64,000 bases of DNA from Alnus glutinosa (Eukaryota; Streptophyta; Magnoliopsida; Fagales; Betulaceae): positions 322,501-386,500 of the forward strand of contig NC_084899.1 in the NCBI RefSeq assembly GCF_958979055.1, given 5' to 3'. Positions within the stretch are counted from its first letter, which is position 1; each line of letters starts with the position of its first letter. Below the pieces are notes generated by a model. That model saw only the letters and a program-made list of their open reading frames with translations, made no database searches and had not been told where the DNA came from. A program made the translations under genes and the position numbers. This document shows, piece after piece, positions 36,568 through 47,395 of the stretch.

Positions 36568-36706
36568 TATTAGATTACATTATGTGTACGTATGTACTTT
36601 GCCCCACATAGTTTATTGGTGTGTAGATTTGTGTTACTAGCCTATATATATAGGCCTCTCATGTACAATATTATGTGTGATTTAATATACAACCTTATTC
36701 TCAACA
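36568..36706 (+). repeat. 3' LTR of the Copia element
   Basis: It begins TATTAGATTACATTATG and ends ATTCTCAACA. It aligns to the 5' LTR without gaps over 139 bp, with many transitions. The initial TG has become TA. Confidence 0.8.
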
Positions 36707-36910
36707 TGCTTCAAAAGAACTCCAAAAAAACAAAAAAAAAAAAAAAAAAGCCAAAGGAGCTAGCGGAGTAGAGGAGTTTAGAATCTGCCACTTGAGACCA
36801 AAAGTGGTGTTGCCGTGTGTAGTGCACATGCGGGGACAAGGAATGGAAAAAGGTGGAGCAACAACCGGTGAGGGTGGAGGAAGAACAGTGGATCTAGCCT
36901 CCAAAATCTA

Positions 36911-36914
36911 CACA

Positions 36915-36955
<41 letters not shown>
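36911..36955. repeat. Poly(A) tract of about 38-40 nt
   Basis: A long A run follows a short C/A stretch. It could be the tail of an old retroposed copy, but the upstream sequence is not recognisable. Confidence 0.7.
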
Positions 36956-36958
<3 letters not shown>

Positions 36959-37057
36959 CTAAGGGGGATACTGATGGAAGGTGGAGGAGAGGAGTTCTTA
37001 AGGCTGGGGTGCGGCTCCTCCCTAGCTTGGATTTGGGGTGAGGTTTGCAAAGAGAAG

Positions 37058-37280
37058 GGAGCTTTAAGGGATGTTTGGATGCATGATTATTTTCTACTTT
37101 TTTTCAAAAACAACGTACTATTACCCAAACATTATTTTTCAATTTTGATTTTATTCTTTCAACTATTTAAATGTAATTTCTCTACTCTTTTTTTTTTTTC
37201 TCGGTATTCATAACTTTGAGAAATTTTTTAAAAATACAAAATAATATAAAAAAATCACGCACTCAAACATCCTCTTAAGT
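37058..37280. mobile_element. Tourist-like MITE
   Basis: The ends TTAAGGGATGTTTGGATGC and, in reverse complement, TTAAGAGGATGTTTGAGTGC form a terminal inverted repeat, with TTA-type flanks. The core is AT-rich and non-coding. It may belong to the same superfamily as the element at 31137-31415. Confidence 0.6.
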
Positions 37281-40200
37281 TTCCGGGAGAAACGAGAGTG
37301 TAACCCACTTAACTAGTTCGGGTTTACCAAGCAGCAATATGCTTCTCCAGTGTGGGGGTAAAATTAGTAACTTTTGCTAAGTTTGGAACAAAAATTAGAT
37401 AGGAAGACACGAGATTTTAATTTGCACGGTTTATAAAAACTTGTTTGTGAAATGAATATACTGGTTAAGTTTTTAATTAATGTGTTTTTGGATAGTATTT
37501 TGTGTTTGAAAAAGTATTTTAACGTAACATAAATGTGAAATTGTTTTTAAAATTAAGTATTTTTTGGTGGGTCTACATTTGAGAAAAATATTTTCGCCTG
37601 CTTATTTTGAGAAACCCAAATTGAGCCTTGTAAAAATAATAATTGTTTTCATGTGGGCATGCACCCTCAATATTGCCTCAACGGAGGAGAGGCTAGGGGT
37701 GACTTGAAAACTTATGAATGAAAAAATAAAACAACTATCACATTTCACGTACATTTGCCATTTTTAATGATATTGTTTGAACTTCTGACCATGCTTATGC
37801 CCATAGTAAAATAAACAAAGATTAAATTTTATAAATAAAAAAAAAACGCACTTTAATTTTTATAAAACTTTTGAAAGTTTGAATATTTTGAGAAAAATGT
37901 GATTATTCTTTTCATGTGTACGCTGATTCGTTAATTGCATAAAAAAAGAAACTATATTTATTTTTTACAAAATAAAGGTGACTACATGACCTCTCCTAAA
38001 TGAGAAAAGGGGTGGTTGTTTGACCACCCCAATTAGATAAGAGTAGCCACACTATTTGTTGTAGTTAGGCAGATCAGTTGATTGTGTAGCCGCATCTTCC
38101 CTCTCTTATGCTACCGGTGCCTACAAGGCAACTTCTCTATTATATATATATATATATATATAAAGAAGTCTGCCTCGACAATATAAAGCAATAAGCTTGT
38201 GTATTTATTTATTTATTATTTTTTTTTTAAAAGAAATTTATTTTGTATGATTTTTGTATGATTTTTTTATTTTTTTATTTTTGAAGGGATGTATGATTGA
38301 ATTCATTACTCAGAACAAATGTACACAAAATCTAGCTAGCATCTAGCTAGATCACCAAACCAACAATATAAACAAAATAACTAACAGTAGACCCAAAGTT
38401 TTCCAGCCACCCAACTAAAACAAACCATTACAAGTAAATCTACAAAACAACAAAGAAATCAATGCAGAATCTCAGTGGTTGACAAATATCTACATTCAAA
38501 ACACTTCTCATAAATTTTCCTTTATCCCCATACTTAAGATTTCAGACTAAGATCAATGAGCTAGAGCTAGCTAGACAGTAGACAAGATGTTTTTCCTCAT
38601 CATCAAGTCAAGCCATACAACCCCTACAAAGAATACATTGAACCTAGCTCGATCTCCTCTATAACCCCACCTGCCAATTCATCTCCAGTTCAATCTATAA
38701 CCCCCCAAGTGTTCTATATATATATATATGATCTCACATACAATACTTTTCAAATGTAAATCTTATATAAAACCTAAAGCCAGCTAGAAATGAAGCATGT
38801 TTCCATAGTTAATGCATCAGGATATATACCGCCACCAAAACAAGTCTCAATTATTGGTGAAAAGTACTGGACGATCGTCATCCAACCGACACACTATTGG
38901 CATTATTAGTACTACTCCAATCACCGGTTGCATCCGACGGTCCACGGGGTCCAGGGTCCAGTGTGCCGCAACCGGTTAGATGAAGCAGTAGCATCCATTA
39001 AATGGAAAGGACCCCCACCCAACCATTTCTTGCTTGTGAAAGCCAACTTTTTCCAATTCCAATCTCTTTTTGCAGCCAATTAAGGGCATACCCATTACGC
39101 ATTACCCAAAGTCCACCCGGCCACCTTTGTCCACACACGCCATGCATGTAAATAACTCAACCCAGGTTTGGAAACCGGGGTGCGTCCTTGCTGTCAAACC
39201 TTCCTACCAATCCCCTTTCATCCAACACCTCACCTGTTTGGACACATTTATTTCTAGTACGGAACCTAGCTTCCTAACATTTCCTTTAACACTAGTCACT
39301 AGGCCTTAATCACAGGCCTAACATAGGCTCCTTTAACACTAGTCAATAGCCCTTAATCACAGGCCTAACATAGGCTCGCTTCTCCGGGGTAGGATACTTG
39401 AACATGCAGGAGAGTCTCCAATATTCATTAGAATTGGAGTGTATTCGGTTCCTTATTGGCTTGTTTGACCAGAGGAATAAAATCTTTTCACTTATTTCAA
39501 AAAGGAAAAAAAAATTCTTCATTTATCTCAAAAGTAATTAACTTTAAAATATTTTAACTTTATATCACATCAATAATTTTATATTATTATTTAAATAAAA
39601 AAAATACACTATAATATAAAATTTTTTTATTTTTCTATACAAATTCTTTTTACTTTATATCACATCTATCATTTTCAACTTCCACTATCGATTCCCCTTC
39701 CCTTACCAAACAAGGCTATAATTCAGTGGTATTTTAGTTCAAGAAAAAATGTGAAAGCATTAAAATTCTCTTAAATGATAAGGAATTAAATACCCTTCAG
39801 TTCATTTAATCCGTTTTCTAACTTTTCTGGATGGGTGGCCGGTAACAACCAAATTTATGTTCTATGAGCCATGACATTATTAGGTTTTAGATAAATGGCA
39901 CCACATTTTTATCACACTTTTATTTCATTTTATTAATGAGATACTATTTATCGGCCTTTAAATTTTTTAAAAAATAACGGTTGGCTCAAAAATTTATTGA
40001 TAATACTGATCATCAACAAAGTAAATTAATAAAAGTACTGTGTACGTATAGCATTACTATGTGGGATAAAGAAAAATGTTAAATACCATAATTTGATCAT
40101 ATTTTTTATTTCTCTTTGTTAATGTGTCATCGCCGATTAACCCTTTATTTTTTTTTAAACAATAATTAATTGACACAACTACATCAACAGCAAAGTCTTT

Positions 40201-42074
40201 TGAATAATGCTATTTACACCATACTTTTATGCGATTTTTATGGTCAATGGTACCCACAGCGTTCAATCTAAGAAGAGTACGTACATCCAAATTTGTGAGG
40301 TATGACGGAAATGACGCTCCGATCCTTAATTAATGCTGGATTTGGGGAACAAAAATGCAGCGATTTCTTAACTAGGAAGGGCGGATCCGGCCAATTTGCC
40401 GTGCACAATTTGGTGAAATTGCCATCAAATTCGATGGACAAGTTGGTGAAATTGCCGCGCAAAATTTAGTTTGCATTTGCAGTTTCTGTCTTGGCCTGGG
40501 GTGGGTCATTCTAGTCCCTGCAATATGTACCAGATGGTGCACATGCTCTGTTTCAGAGCTTAAATAATGCATTTGCAGTGGAAGGCCAGGCTAAGGTCAC
40601 GAAAGCACTTTATGTTCCATGGTGCAGTTTCCCTTATCACAAACTTTTGAATAAAGATTTTCAATAATTTTGCTTCCCGACCTATCTATTAATTTTAATA
40701 AGTTTTGATTCTTCCGAGTTTCGCCTACCCATTTGAATATGTGAATTTCATAAGAATTTTCTCATATTTGTTGTTCAGATTATTAACGATTCAAATTCCG
40801 TCCAGTAAAGTACAAATTTTGAGAAAGGTTTTGGATACTAAAACAGTTTCGTTGTCTAAATTTGTATATACATAGTCTATGGAGAACTATCTCTCAAACT
40901 CTTCCAAGCCACCGTAACGTTTAACAGCTGCAATATATGTCTACTAACTTTTAATTCTTCTAAGCTATCTACTGTTTACATAATTGAAGAGCCATCATTA
41001 CAAAAATCTCATCTGAAGAGCCTCCGTTAACGCCTACGTTATCTACACGTTTCTGCTGCCCTTCATAAACATAAAAGTAACAATTTCGGGCTACTCTTAT
41101 TGGATCATCCGGTGAAAGCAGTAAATTATAGTATACAAACTTTTTCTTTTGGCTTTTCCCTCCACTAAACTTTGGAACTTTGATGATGGGATAGCAAAAC
41201 CTATATGATTAACCAGCCCCCCACCCCCCAAAGAAGCTTTGTATTTATATGCTGCAAAGTTGAGATATTTCTACCGCATCCGGGATACTAACAAAACCAC
41301 AAAAGTTTAATGTAAAAAAAAAAAGTTTTTTATTTTACAACTCTTTTATAACTTACGACACGTATTAGTATAAGATTGAAATATATTAAATATTTTTCTT
41401 TAGTGGCCGATGTGTCTCTAATCACGTGCTAGTACGTGTCAAAAATTGTAAAATAGCTTTCAAATTTTTTTAGTGGCTAATTGTATTTTAAATTCAATCT
41501 ATTAAATTAGCATGTATCTAAAGTTACATATAAATTAAATATTTTATTAAAAATTTAGAATAATTTTTACCGACACAATTTAGAAGATATGAAATAATCT
41601 AAGATGAGATCTTTGTAGACTGGGGGCAATCAGGTCATTGGCTGGTCTCCATCACTTTTCATTTCAATGAATGAAATTAGCCTCATGTTTCAGATTCACA
41701 CAAATGGCATTTAGCCAATCCAATTTTATGGAGATAAAATTTGTAACAAAACACCCATATATAATAGTTTAAATTACCCTCAGATAAAAACATTTAAGAG
41801 ATAAGTGTCCAAAATTGAATCCCGCCAGCGACAGCAAGAAATCACTTTGCATTACGATAAGTAACCAAACTAAAATGGCAGTTAAGTAATAATATGCCAA
41901 CTTTATGACCACACTATAAGATAAGATTCCAGTTCCAGCTTCATGCACAAACACCTATTAATTAAACCAAACCAACACGCACTGACACACAACACTCCAC
42001 TCCACTCCACTCTACACAGCACAGATCTCGCAGTCGCAGGCATCCAAAACGCAGCGTCACGTCTCTCAACAGAG
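37281..42074. other. Gene-free spacer upstream of the PMEI gene
   Basis: No supported coding sequence. 37980-38045 carries the GGGGTGGTTGTTTGACCACCCC hairpin seen in other elements here. 38290-38760 is an A/C-rich low-complexity stretch. 38880-39300 is more GC-rich and promoter-like but without a gene. Around 41310-41480 there is a diverged inverted repeat (ATTTTACAACTC... against ...AAATTGTAAAATAG). A TATA-like CACTATAAGATAAG at 41911-41924 lies about 150 bp before the PMEI start. Confidence 0.5.
39283..39376. repeat. 47-bp tandem duplication
   Basis: CCTTTAACACTAGTCA...AGGCCTAACATAGGCT occurs twice in direct succession, 39283-39329 and 39330-39376, with only two or three differences. Confidence 0.9.
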
Positions 42075-42659
42075 ATGAGTCTCCCATTCTCAATCCTCAC
42101 ATTCCTTCTCCTACTCTTCCTCTCCTCCTCCGCCGCCGCAGCACGAAAATCCGATGCGCCCACAGATGATATCGTCCGTTCATCGTGCGTCCATGCCAGC
42201 TACCCCAACGTTTGCGTACGCACTCTCTCGTCCTACGCGGGCTCCGCCTGCAAGACTCCTCGCGATCTGGCCCGAGCCGCCGTCAATGTGAGCCTCTCCA
42301 GGACCCGCCGAGTCTCCAGCTACCTCGCCCATATCTCGGCCGGCGACAGCAAGAGACAGCGTGAGGCGCTGAGTGACTGCACGGAGCAGATATCGGACTC
42401 GGTGGACTCACTGAGCATGACGCTGGGTGAGCTTCAGCACCTTCAAGGTGGCGAGACTTTCGAGTGGCACATGAGCAACGCGCAGACCTGGGTGAGCGCG
42501 GCCTTGACCAACGATGACACTTGTCTCGATGGGTTTGAGGGCATTGATGGGAAGGTCAAGTCTGATGTGAAGCGGAAGGTCACGAATCTGGGTAGGGTTA
42601 CTAGTAACGCGCTCTACATGATCAAACGCCTTGATGAGAGTCGTGGCAAGCATCTTTGA
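42075..42659 (+). CDS. Pectin methylesterase inhibitor (PMEI / invertase inhibitor family)
   Basis: Secreted four-helix-bundle proteins of this family bind pectin methylesterases or invertases in the cell wall. The 194-aa product has a clear signal peptide (aa 1-23, LTFLLLLFLSSSAAAA). Cysteines sit at C38 and C47 (SSCVHASYPNVC), C102 (SDCTEQ) and C150 (DTCLDGF), the four expected in two disulfides, plus C59 as the family's common fifth. The helix motifs HMSNAQTWVSAAL and VTSNALYMI are typical. It is a single exon with higher GC than its surroundings. The open frame extends upstream to an ATG at 41943, but only the ATG at 42075 puts the signal peptide at the N-terminus. PMEI and invertase inhibitors cannot be separated from sequence alone, although the overall pattern favours PMEI. 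Confidence 0.93.
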   Translation: MSLPFSILTFLLLLFLSSSAAAARKSDAPTDDIVRSSCVHASYPNVCVRTLSSYAGSACKTPRDLARAAVNVSLSRTRRVSSYLAHISAGDSKRQREALSDCTEQISDSVDSLSMTLGELQHLQGGETFEWHMSNAQTWVSAALTNDDTCLDGFEGIDGKVKSDVKRKVTNLGRVTSNALYMIKRLDESRGKHL

Positions 42660-43139
42660 TGATGGACGGCCGTCGTTTCTCCGCTCCCATTCCCCATATA
42701 TATGATATGCCGCTTCTGATGAGTTTCGATAGTAATTTAAATCTTTTTGTTGTCCAAAAGTTGTATGTAATATGTATTGCTATATGTTTTTACTATCTAC
42801 TGCTTATCAATCGTAACGGAACTTGTATTTTTCTTCCAGAACTTGTATTTTTACTGCCAGAAGTGAAAGAAAAAAATGTTTGCAGGTAAATGTAAAAGTT
42901 TACAGTCTTGAATCTGGACAGGTGTCTGATGCGTTTAATCTCTTCCATGGACCATTTGTACTTCAATGCGTGGGTCCATGCCAGCCTGTGCATGCTTTCC
43001 TCATGGTAGGATAATTCGTATCCAGGAGGCTAGCTCGTACTTGCTGGGCCTCAGTAAGGGGCCCATATCTAATACCGCTGTGTAGGTACTTGTCGACGCG
43101 AGGTGTTCGAATTTGTTATGGCGCCGTCCTTCAAAATAA

Positions 43140-43732
43140 GGGATAATTGCATCGTTGGTCTTTGCGGTATACCATAATTATTTTTCACTCCCTATGGTTT
43201 AAAAAGTTCACGGGAGATCCTCGTGATATGCACTAATTACAAATCGATCCCTGGCGTCAAATTCTGTTAAATTTTTTAACAGATTCCGTCAAATGCCACG
43301 TCAGCGACATGTGTCTACCGTAATAAAAATATATAAATTTATTAAAAAATAAATAAAAATACTTATTTTTTTAAAAAAATAAATTAAAAAAAAAAAACAA
43401 AAAAAAAAACCTGAAGGAGTCGGCCACCACCCCCCCCCCAGTGGCCGGCCCCTTCAGTTTTTTTTTTTTTTTTAAAAAAAAAAATAAGTATTTTTATTTT
43501 TTTAAAAAAATTTATATTTTTTTACTACGGTGGACACGTGTCGCCATCTTATTGGCGAAACGTGTCGTTGACGTGGCATTTGACGGAATCTGTTAAAAAA
43601 TTTAACAGAATTTGACGTCAGGGATCGATTTGTAATTATTGCATATCACGAGGACTTCTTATGAACTTTTTAAACCATAGGGAGTGAAAAATAATTATGG
43701 TATACTACAGGGACCAACGGTGCGATTATCCC
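43140..43732. mobile_element. Mutator-like MITE with 9-bp target duplication
   Basis: The element starts GGGATAATTGCATCGTTGGT and ends in the near complement, ACCAACGGTGCGATTATCCC. The inverted arms are about 270 bp each and pair through TTGACGTCAGGGATCGATTT. The exact 9-bp repeat TCAAAATAA lies on both sides (43131-43139 and 43733-43741). The centre is a GC-rich hairpin, GGAGTCGGCCACCACC against GTGGCCGGCC-CC. No transposase is present. Confidence 0.88.
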
Positions 43733-44390
43733 TCAAAATAAAGCTCTCTTGTAACGCTAGTTATTGCCTTTAATTACGTGGTTGTTAAGGTCCAAGGAGT
43801 CAAGGACCAACTAGTAACCGACATACTAAATAAATCTCTTTTAGTTAACGAATTTATATAATTTGCCTGATTATCATTTTTTTTTTTTAATCTTTTAAAA
43901 CCATCATTATATTAAATTTAATAATAATTTGTCACAAATTCAACAACAATTTTAAAATTCACAACAATATTAAAAGAATAAAAATAAAATAAAAAGAGAG
44001 CCACTAGCTAGCATTACTCAATCTGCCTTGGCAGTTAGCAGAGGATAGATATAACGTACGTCAAACTTCCTATGTTCTCGCTCTGGAAAAAAAAAAAAAA
44101 AAAAATGTTTTAATGTATATAATACTTGCATCTATCTCCGGCCTTTGAAACTGGATTCAAAATCAAGGACAGAACTAGATTGTTGCATCTGATCTACACT
44201 TGATACAATGATTCTGAAGTATTTGATGATTTGCTGAAGCCAACCTTTATTCTTGGCTGTAATTAATGCAATGATCACGGAGTGTTCCAGGTGATAGTTC
44301 TCACTACGTACCATACTGAGAGGTTGAGAAACTAAAAATTACTATTTTAAGAGGTACTTTTGAGGTGGTCCTTTTTCTCCTCTTTTTTCT

Positions 44391-44680
44391 TGTCCCCACG
44401 AGAGGTTAATTGGTTAAGGGTAGTGATTGGGGGACCATTAATGACCGGTTCCCTCCCCCTCCCTTTATATTAAAAAGTTCAATTTTATTTCACTTTTAAT
44501 TTTTTATATTATTTTATTTCTTTTTTCTTTGGAATAAAATTGGATTTTTTAATATAAAGGAATAAGGAGCCGGTCAATGATCCCTCTAATCACTACCCAT
44601 TGGTTAAAGGTTATGCGCGTCTCACGAAGCGGATGTCACTGATTTGAATTTCTCATTTCTCTTTACTTGGAACAAAAAAT
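44391..44680 (+). mobile_element. SINE-like (tRNA-derived) sequence, interrupted
   Basis: If the 181-bp MITE and one target copy are left out, the flanks read like a tRNA-derived SINE head: an A-box-like GGTTAATTGGTTAAAGG, then TCTCACGAAGCGGATGTCACT and a degraded B box GATTTGAATTTC. The order matches the SINE at 56606-56714. There is no poly(A) tail, so the limits are approximate. Confidence 0.45.
44418..44598. mobile_element. Hairpin MITE (181 bp) with exact 9-bp target duplication
   Basis: Terminal repeats GGGTAGTGATTGGGGGACCA and the complement of GATCCCTCTAATCACTACCC start arms that pair almost to the centre. ATTGGTTAA is present on both sides (44409-44417 and 44599-44607). A 9-bp duplication points to Mutator-type mobilisation. 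The target is a SINE-like sequence. Confidence 0.85.
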
Positions 44681-44687
44681 TAGTTTT

Positions 44688-44898
44688 GGGGTAATTACCT
44701 TTTCTCCCCATGAACTACTAGCATGTGTCATTTTGCCCTCACGAACTACCACTTCGATCAAAATAGAGCATCCAACTACCAATTTTACATCTTTAATTTT
44801 ATATATATTAGTTGGATGCTCTATTTTAGTCGAAGTAGTAGTTCGTGGAGCAAAATGATACAAGCCGGTAGTTCATGTGGAGAAAAGGTAATTACCCT
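44688..44898. mobile_element. Hairpin MITE of about 210 bp
   Basis: The ends GGGTAATTACCTTTTCTCC and GGAGAAAAGGTAATTACCC are exact complements, and the arms continue to pair (ATAGAGCATCCAACTA with TAGTTGGATGCTCTAT). Flanks TTAGTTTT and TTAGATTT may be a degraded duplication. It starts just after the SINE-like sequence. Confidence 0.85.
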
Positions 44899-45123
44899 TT
44901 AGATTTATATATATATGTTGCAACATGTTTGGTCACACATGGCAGCTTTTTGGTCACCTATGTATCATTTTCAATTATAAAGTCTCAAATATTTTTCTTG
45001 TTTTTTACTTCGAATGATAAGTGTTGGGGTTTGCGATATTGGCATTGTAGTTATTCCTTCATCTTAATTATCTGCAGGGCACGACTATTAATTTGACTTG
45101 GCAGTTTCACTTTTGCCTGGTTT

Positions 45124-47395
45124 GATAACGCTAAAGAGATTGATCTTTTATTTGTCGCAATAAAGCCTGCATTACAGGTTCGTAAATTAAATGAGTCTAT
45201 ATAATTTGGTGATTTACCTTTGCTGTCTATGGAGTAAATTTCTAGAAGGCATTGCTTATAACGGAAAGGATGATGTAATTAAGAGTGTGAAGCTAGAGCT
45301 TTTTAACTGCAGGATGTTGAAGGTTTGATACAAAAGAAGGCGTACAAAGTTCTTTCAGTTATTCTCAATGTATTTTTGTTTGAAATTTCAGAGGCTTTTA
45401 ACTTTTATCCTTACCATCATGTCATTGCATATTGCAGATAATTTGTCCATTTTACCTTACTGTAATATCACGGGTTTGTAGAATGGAGGAACCATGGTTA
45501 ACTGATACACTTTTAAGTTTGCTGTCATTATCATTTATCTAAAGTATTAGGTTTAAAGTTTCCTTTCTCTTCTGTCTGTCTAAGTTATTCTCTTTGACGT
45601 TACTGTTTAATTAAAAACTTTCATTGGCTTAAAAAAAATTATTTTACATATTCCTTCTATCTTGTAATGATCCTTGTCTTGGTACGTATATAGTTCGATC
45701 AAGAAAGTCTTTTGATTCTCTTTGGATTGGTTCTGTTGAAAATATCTTGATTGATGAAATGACAGACAGACTGCATGTTGGTTGCAGTCTATGCCTTAGT
45801 TGCAGCAGTTGAGGATGTGTAATGAATAACAGGTGGTGTTAATGGCGGTGGTTGTGGTAATTAATGGTAATGGCGGCGTTGATGGTTCATTGATTGCTTT
45901 GTACGGTGTTCAGTCCCATCTATTAAAACATATATTATTGAGGAAAAAAAATGTAACTTGTGTCGGCTTGAATTACGTACCCTCTCTCTCTCTCTCTCTC
46001 TCACACATGCGCGCGCGCGCGCACACACAACTGCTTCTAAACATGCTGCTTTATATATTCTAAAGTGTTGCAAATGCATTTGACGAGCATGGTGGAAGGC
46101 TTGCTGAAGTGGCAAGATAATTAACACCAAAAACCACTTTAATGCCAAGGTTGGCTAATCAGAATTTTTTGTAACTCCTTCAATTGCTATGGCAAATGGC
46201 CATGATTTCGTTCACTGATCATCCCAAATTCTCTTTGATCATTTCTTAATCCTTTTCAGGTTAACCATCTTCTGGAAATTTTGTCAAGAAGTGCGGTCTG
46301 GAGGCAGTTAAGGCTGTGATGCCCGAAGAACACATGAAACCCCTTACTAATATAATATACGAAAGGTCTGTTGAAAATCATCATATGCTAGAAAAAAAAA
46401 CTTGAGTGGGTGTGAACTCCGAGAGATTTTTTCAAGTATATGGTAAGGTCTTAATCTTTGTAGTATTTTAAGAAGTCTAAAGTTTGAATCTCCTTGAGTG
46501 CAAACAATTTCTTGGAACCGGCTCATCGGCAAAGTCAAAGTATTATCCAAAGAGTGTAGAAGGGACACTTTATACAGGTTCAAAGTTTACTTGATAGTAG
46601 TGGCTGGGTACACAAAGTGTACTTACCTTAAAAGGGTTTCGCGTCATAAAATAATAATAAACAAAATAAAATAAAAAACCTTAGGTAGGTGTCATTTTTG
46701 ATGTACTTCATTCTTGTCAATCAAGGAACTGAAAGAGAAGAAGCTAATAAGTGCTAAATCAGAAGCAAGATATCAACTGGCAAAAGCAACTACATCCAGG
46801 TTTAATCTCTTGCAATATAATATTTTTTGATGAGTCTTGCAATATAATATTAATGATGTATATACATAAACTACATGTACCCAAATGTACATGCATGTTT
46901 TTGTGTATCTGCCATCAATAAATACATGAATCTAATGCTCTGATATGTGTTTAAAACATTCCAATATATCTCTAGTTCCATGTATGAGACATAATGATAC
47001 TATGCTGGTGTTTTTACAAATGCCATGTATATTGGTCAAAATAGAGTTCCATTGATCAATTATTTTCTGGAGATCGATCTGATAGTTGACACAGTCCAAT
47101 CCACTCATGAGCAGTATAGCCTCTTGGCCCTCTTCTCTCTCTCTCTCTCTCTCTACGGTTACCATCAAATTGTCCTGGCGTGACAAGACAATTTCCTTTA
47201 CCAATATTGGTAGCTTCTTCATTGAACATCATCAATGCATTTGATGAACTTGTGATTCACAACTCAAAACTGATATAATTTTCCTTTTACTTCTCCAGCT
47301 CCAAGAGTAGATCGAGCAGCTAAAGCACTTGCCCGAGCACTTGTTCGACCAATTAGAAGATGAGCCACTTGACTTGCTTGATAGGCAAAAAAACA
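45124..47395 (+). pseudogene. RRP12-like gene, broken (unprocessed) copy
   Basis: RRP12 is a HEAT-repeat protein for ribosomal subunit export and maturation. Fragments appear in family order: NAKEIDLLFVAIKPALQ before a GT (45124-45174), DVEGLIQKKAYKVLSVIL after an AG (45313-45368), LQMHLTSMVEGLLKWQD then a stop (about 46067-46120), KKCGLEAVKAVMPEEHMK (46288-46341), KELKEKK...SAKSEARYQLAKATTSR (46725-46800) and EQLKHLPEHLFDQLEDEPLD with LLDRQK (47317-47390). Intron-like DNA with splice-type borders separates some pieces, so it is not a retrocopy. One base is missing before KKCGL, a stop follows WQDN, and the middle and N-terminal exons are absent. The name rests on remembered family motifs. 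Confidence 0.75.
45980..46029. repeat. Compound microsatellite (TC)n-(CA)n-(GC)n-(CA)n
   Basis: A TC tract is followed by about 27 bp of alternating purine and pyrimidine (CACACATGCGCGCGCGCGCG then CACACAC). Such alternating GC/CA runs can adopt the Z form. It lies inside the RRP12-like pseudogene. Confidence 0.85.

Larger units (their letters stand above)
35671..36706 (+). mobile_element. Internally deleted Ty1/Copia element with both LTRs
   Basis: Two 139-bp LTRs (35671-35809 and 36568-36706) flank about 758 bp. The first internal bases are TGGTATCATAGCA, a primer-binding site of the initiator-Met-tRNA type. A purine-rich tract, TTTAAGGGAGGT, lies just before the 3' LTR. The 5-bp flanks TGCTC and TGCTT fit a target duplication with one change. 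Inside is only the end of the polymerase and RNase H; gag, protease, integrase and most of the RT are gone. The LTRs differ at roughly one site in six, so the insertion is old. Confidence 0.85.
42660..45123. other. Spacer rich in inverted-repeat elements
   Basis: After the PMEI 3' UTR there is no gene until the RRP12-like pseudogene. The space is largely made of the 593-bp, 181-bp and 210-bp inverted-repeat elements and a SINE-like sequence, listed separately. Confidence 0.6.

Noticed and set aside
36778-37050. 90-codon minus-strand frame with poly-Phe
   Set aside because: The run is the complement of a poly(A) tract, and the rest has no coding signal.
41943-42074. Upstream in-frame extension of the PMEI gene from ATG 41943
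   Set aside because: It would bury the signal peptide 44 residues inside the protein; the family starts at the ATG at 42075.
44663-44863. Two 60-codon frames on opposite strands with near-identical peptides
   Set aside because: They are the two arms of the hairpin MITE at 44688-44898, not genes.
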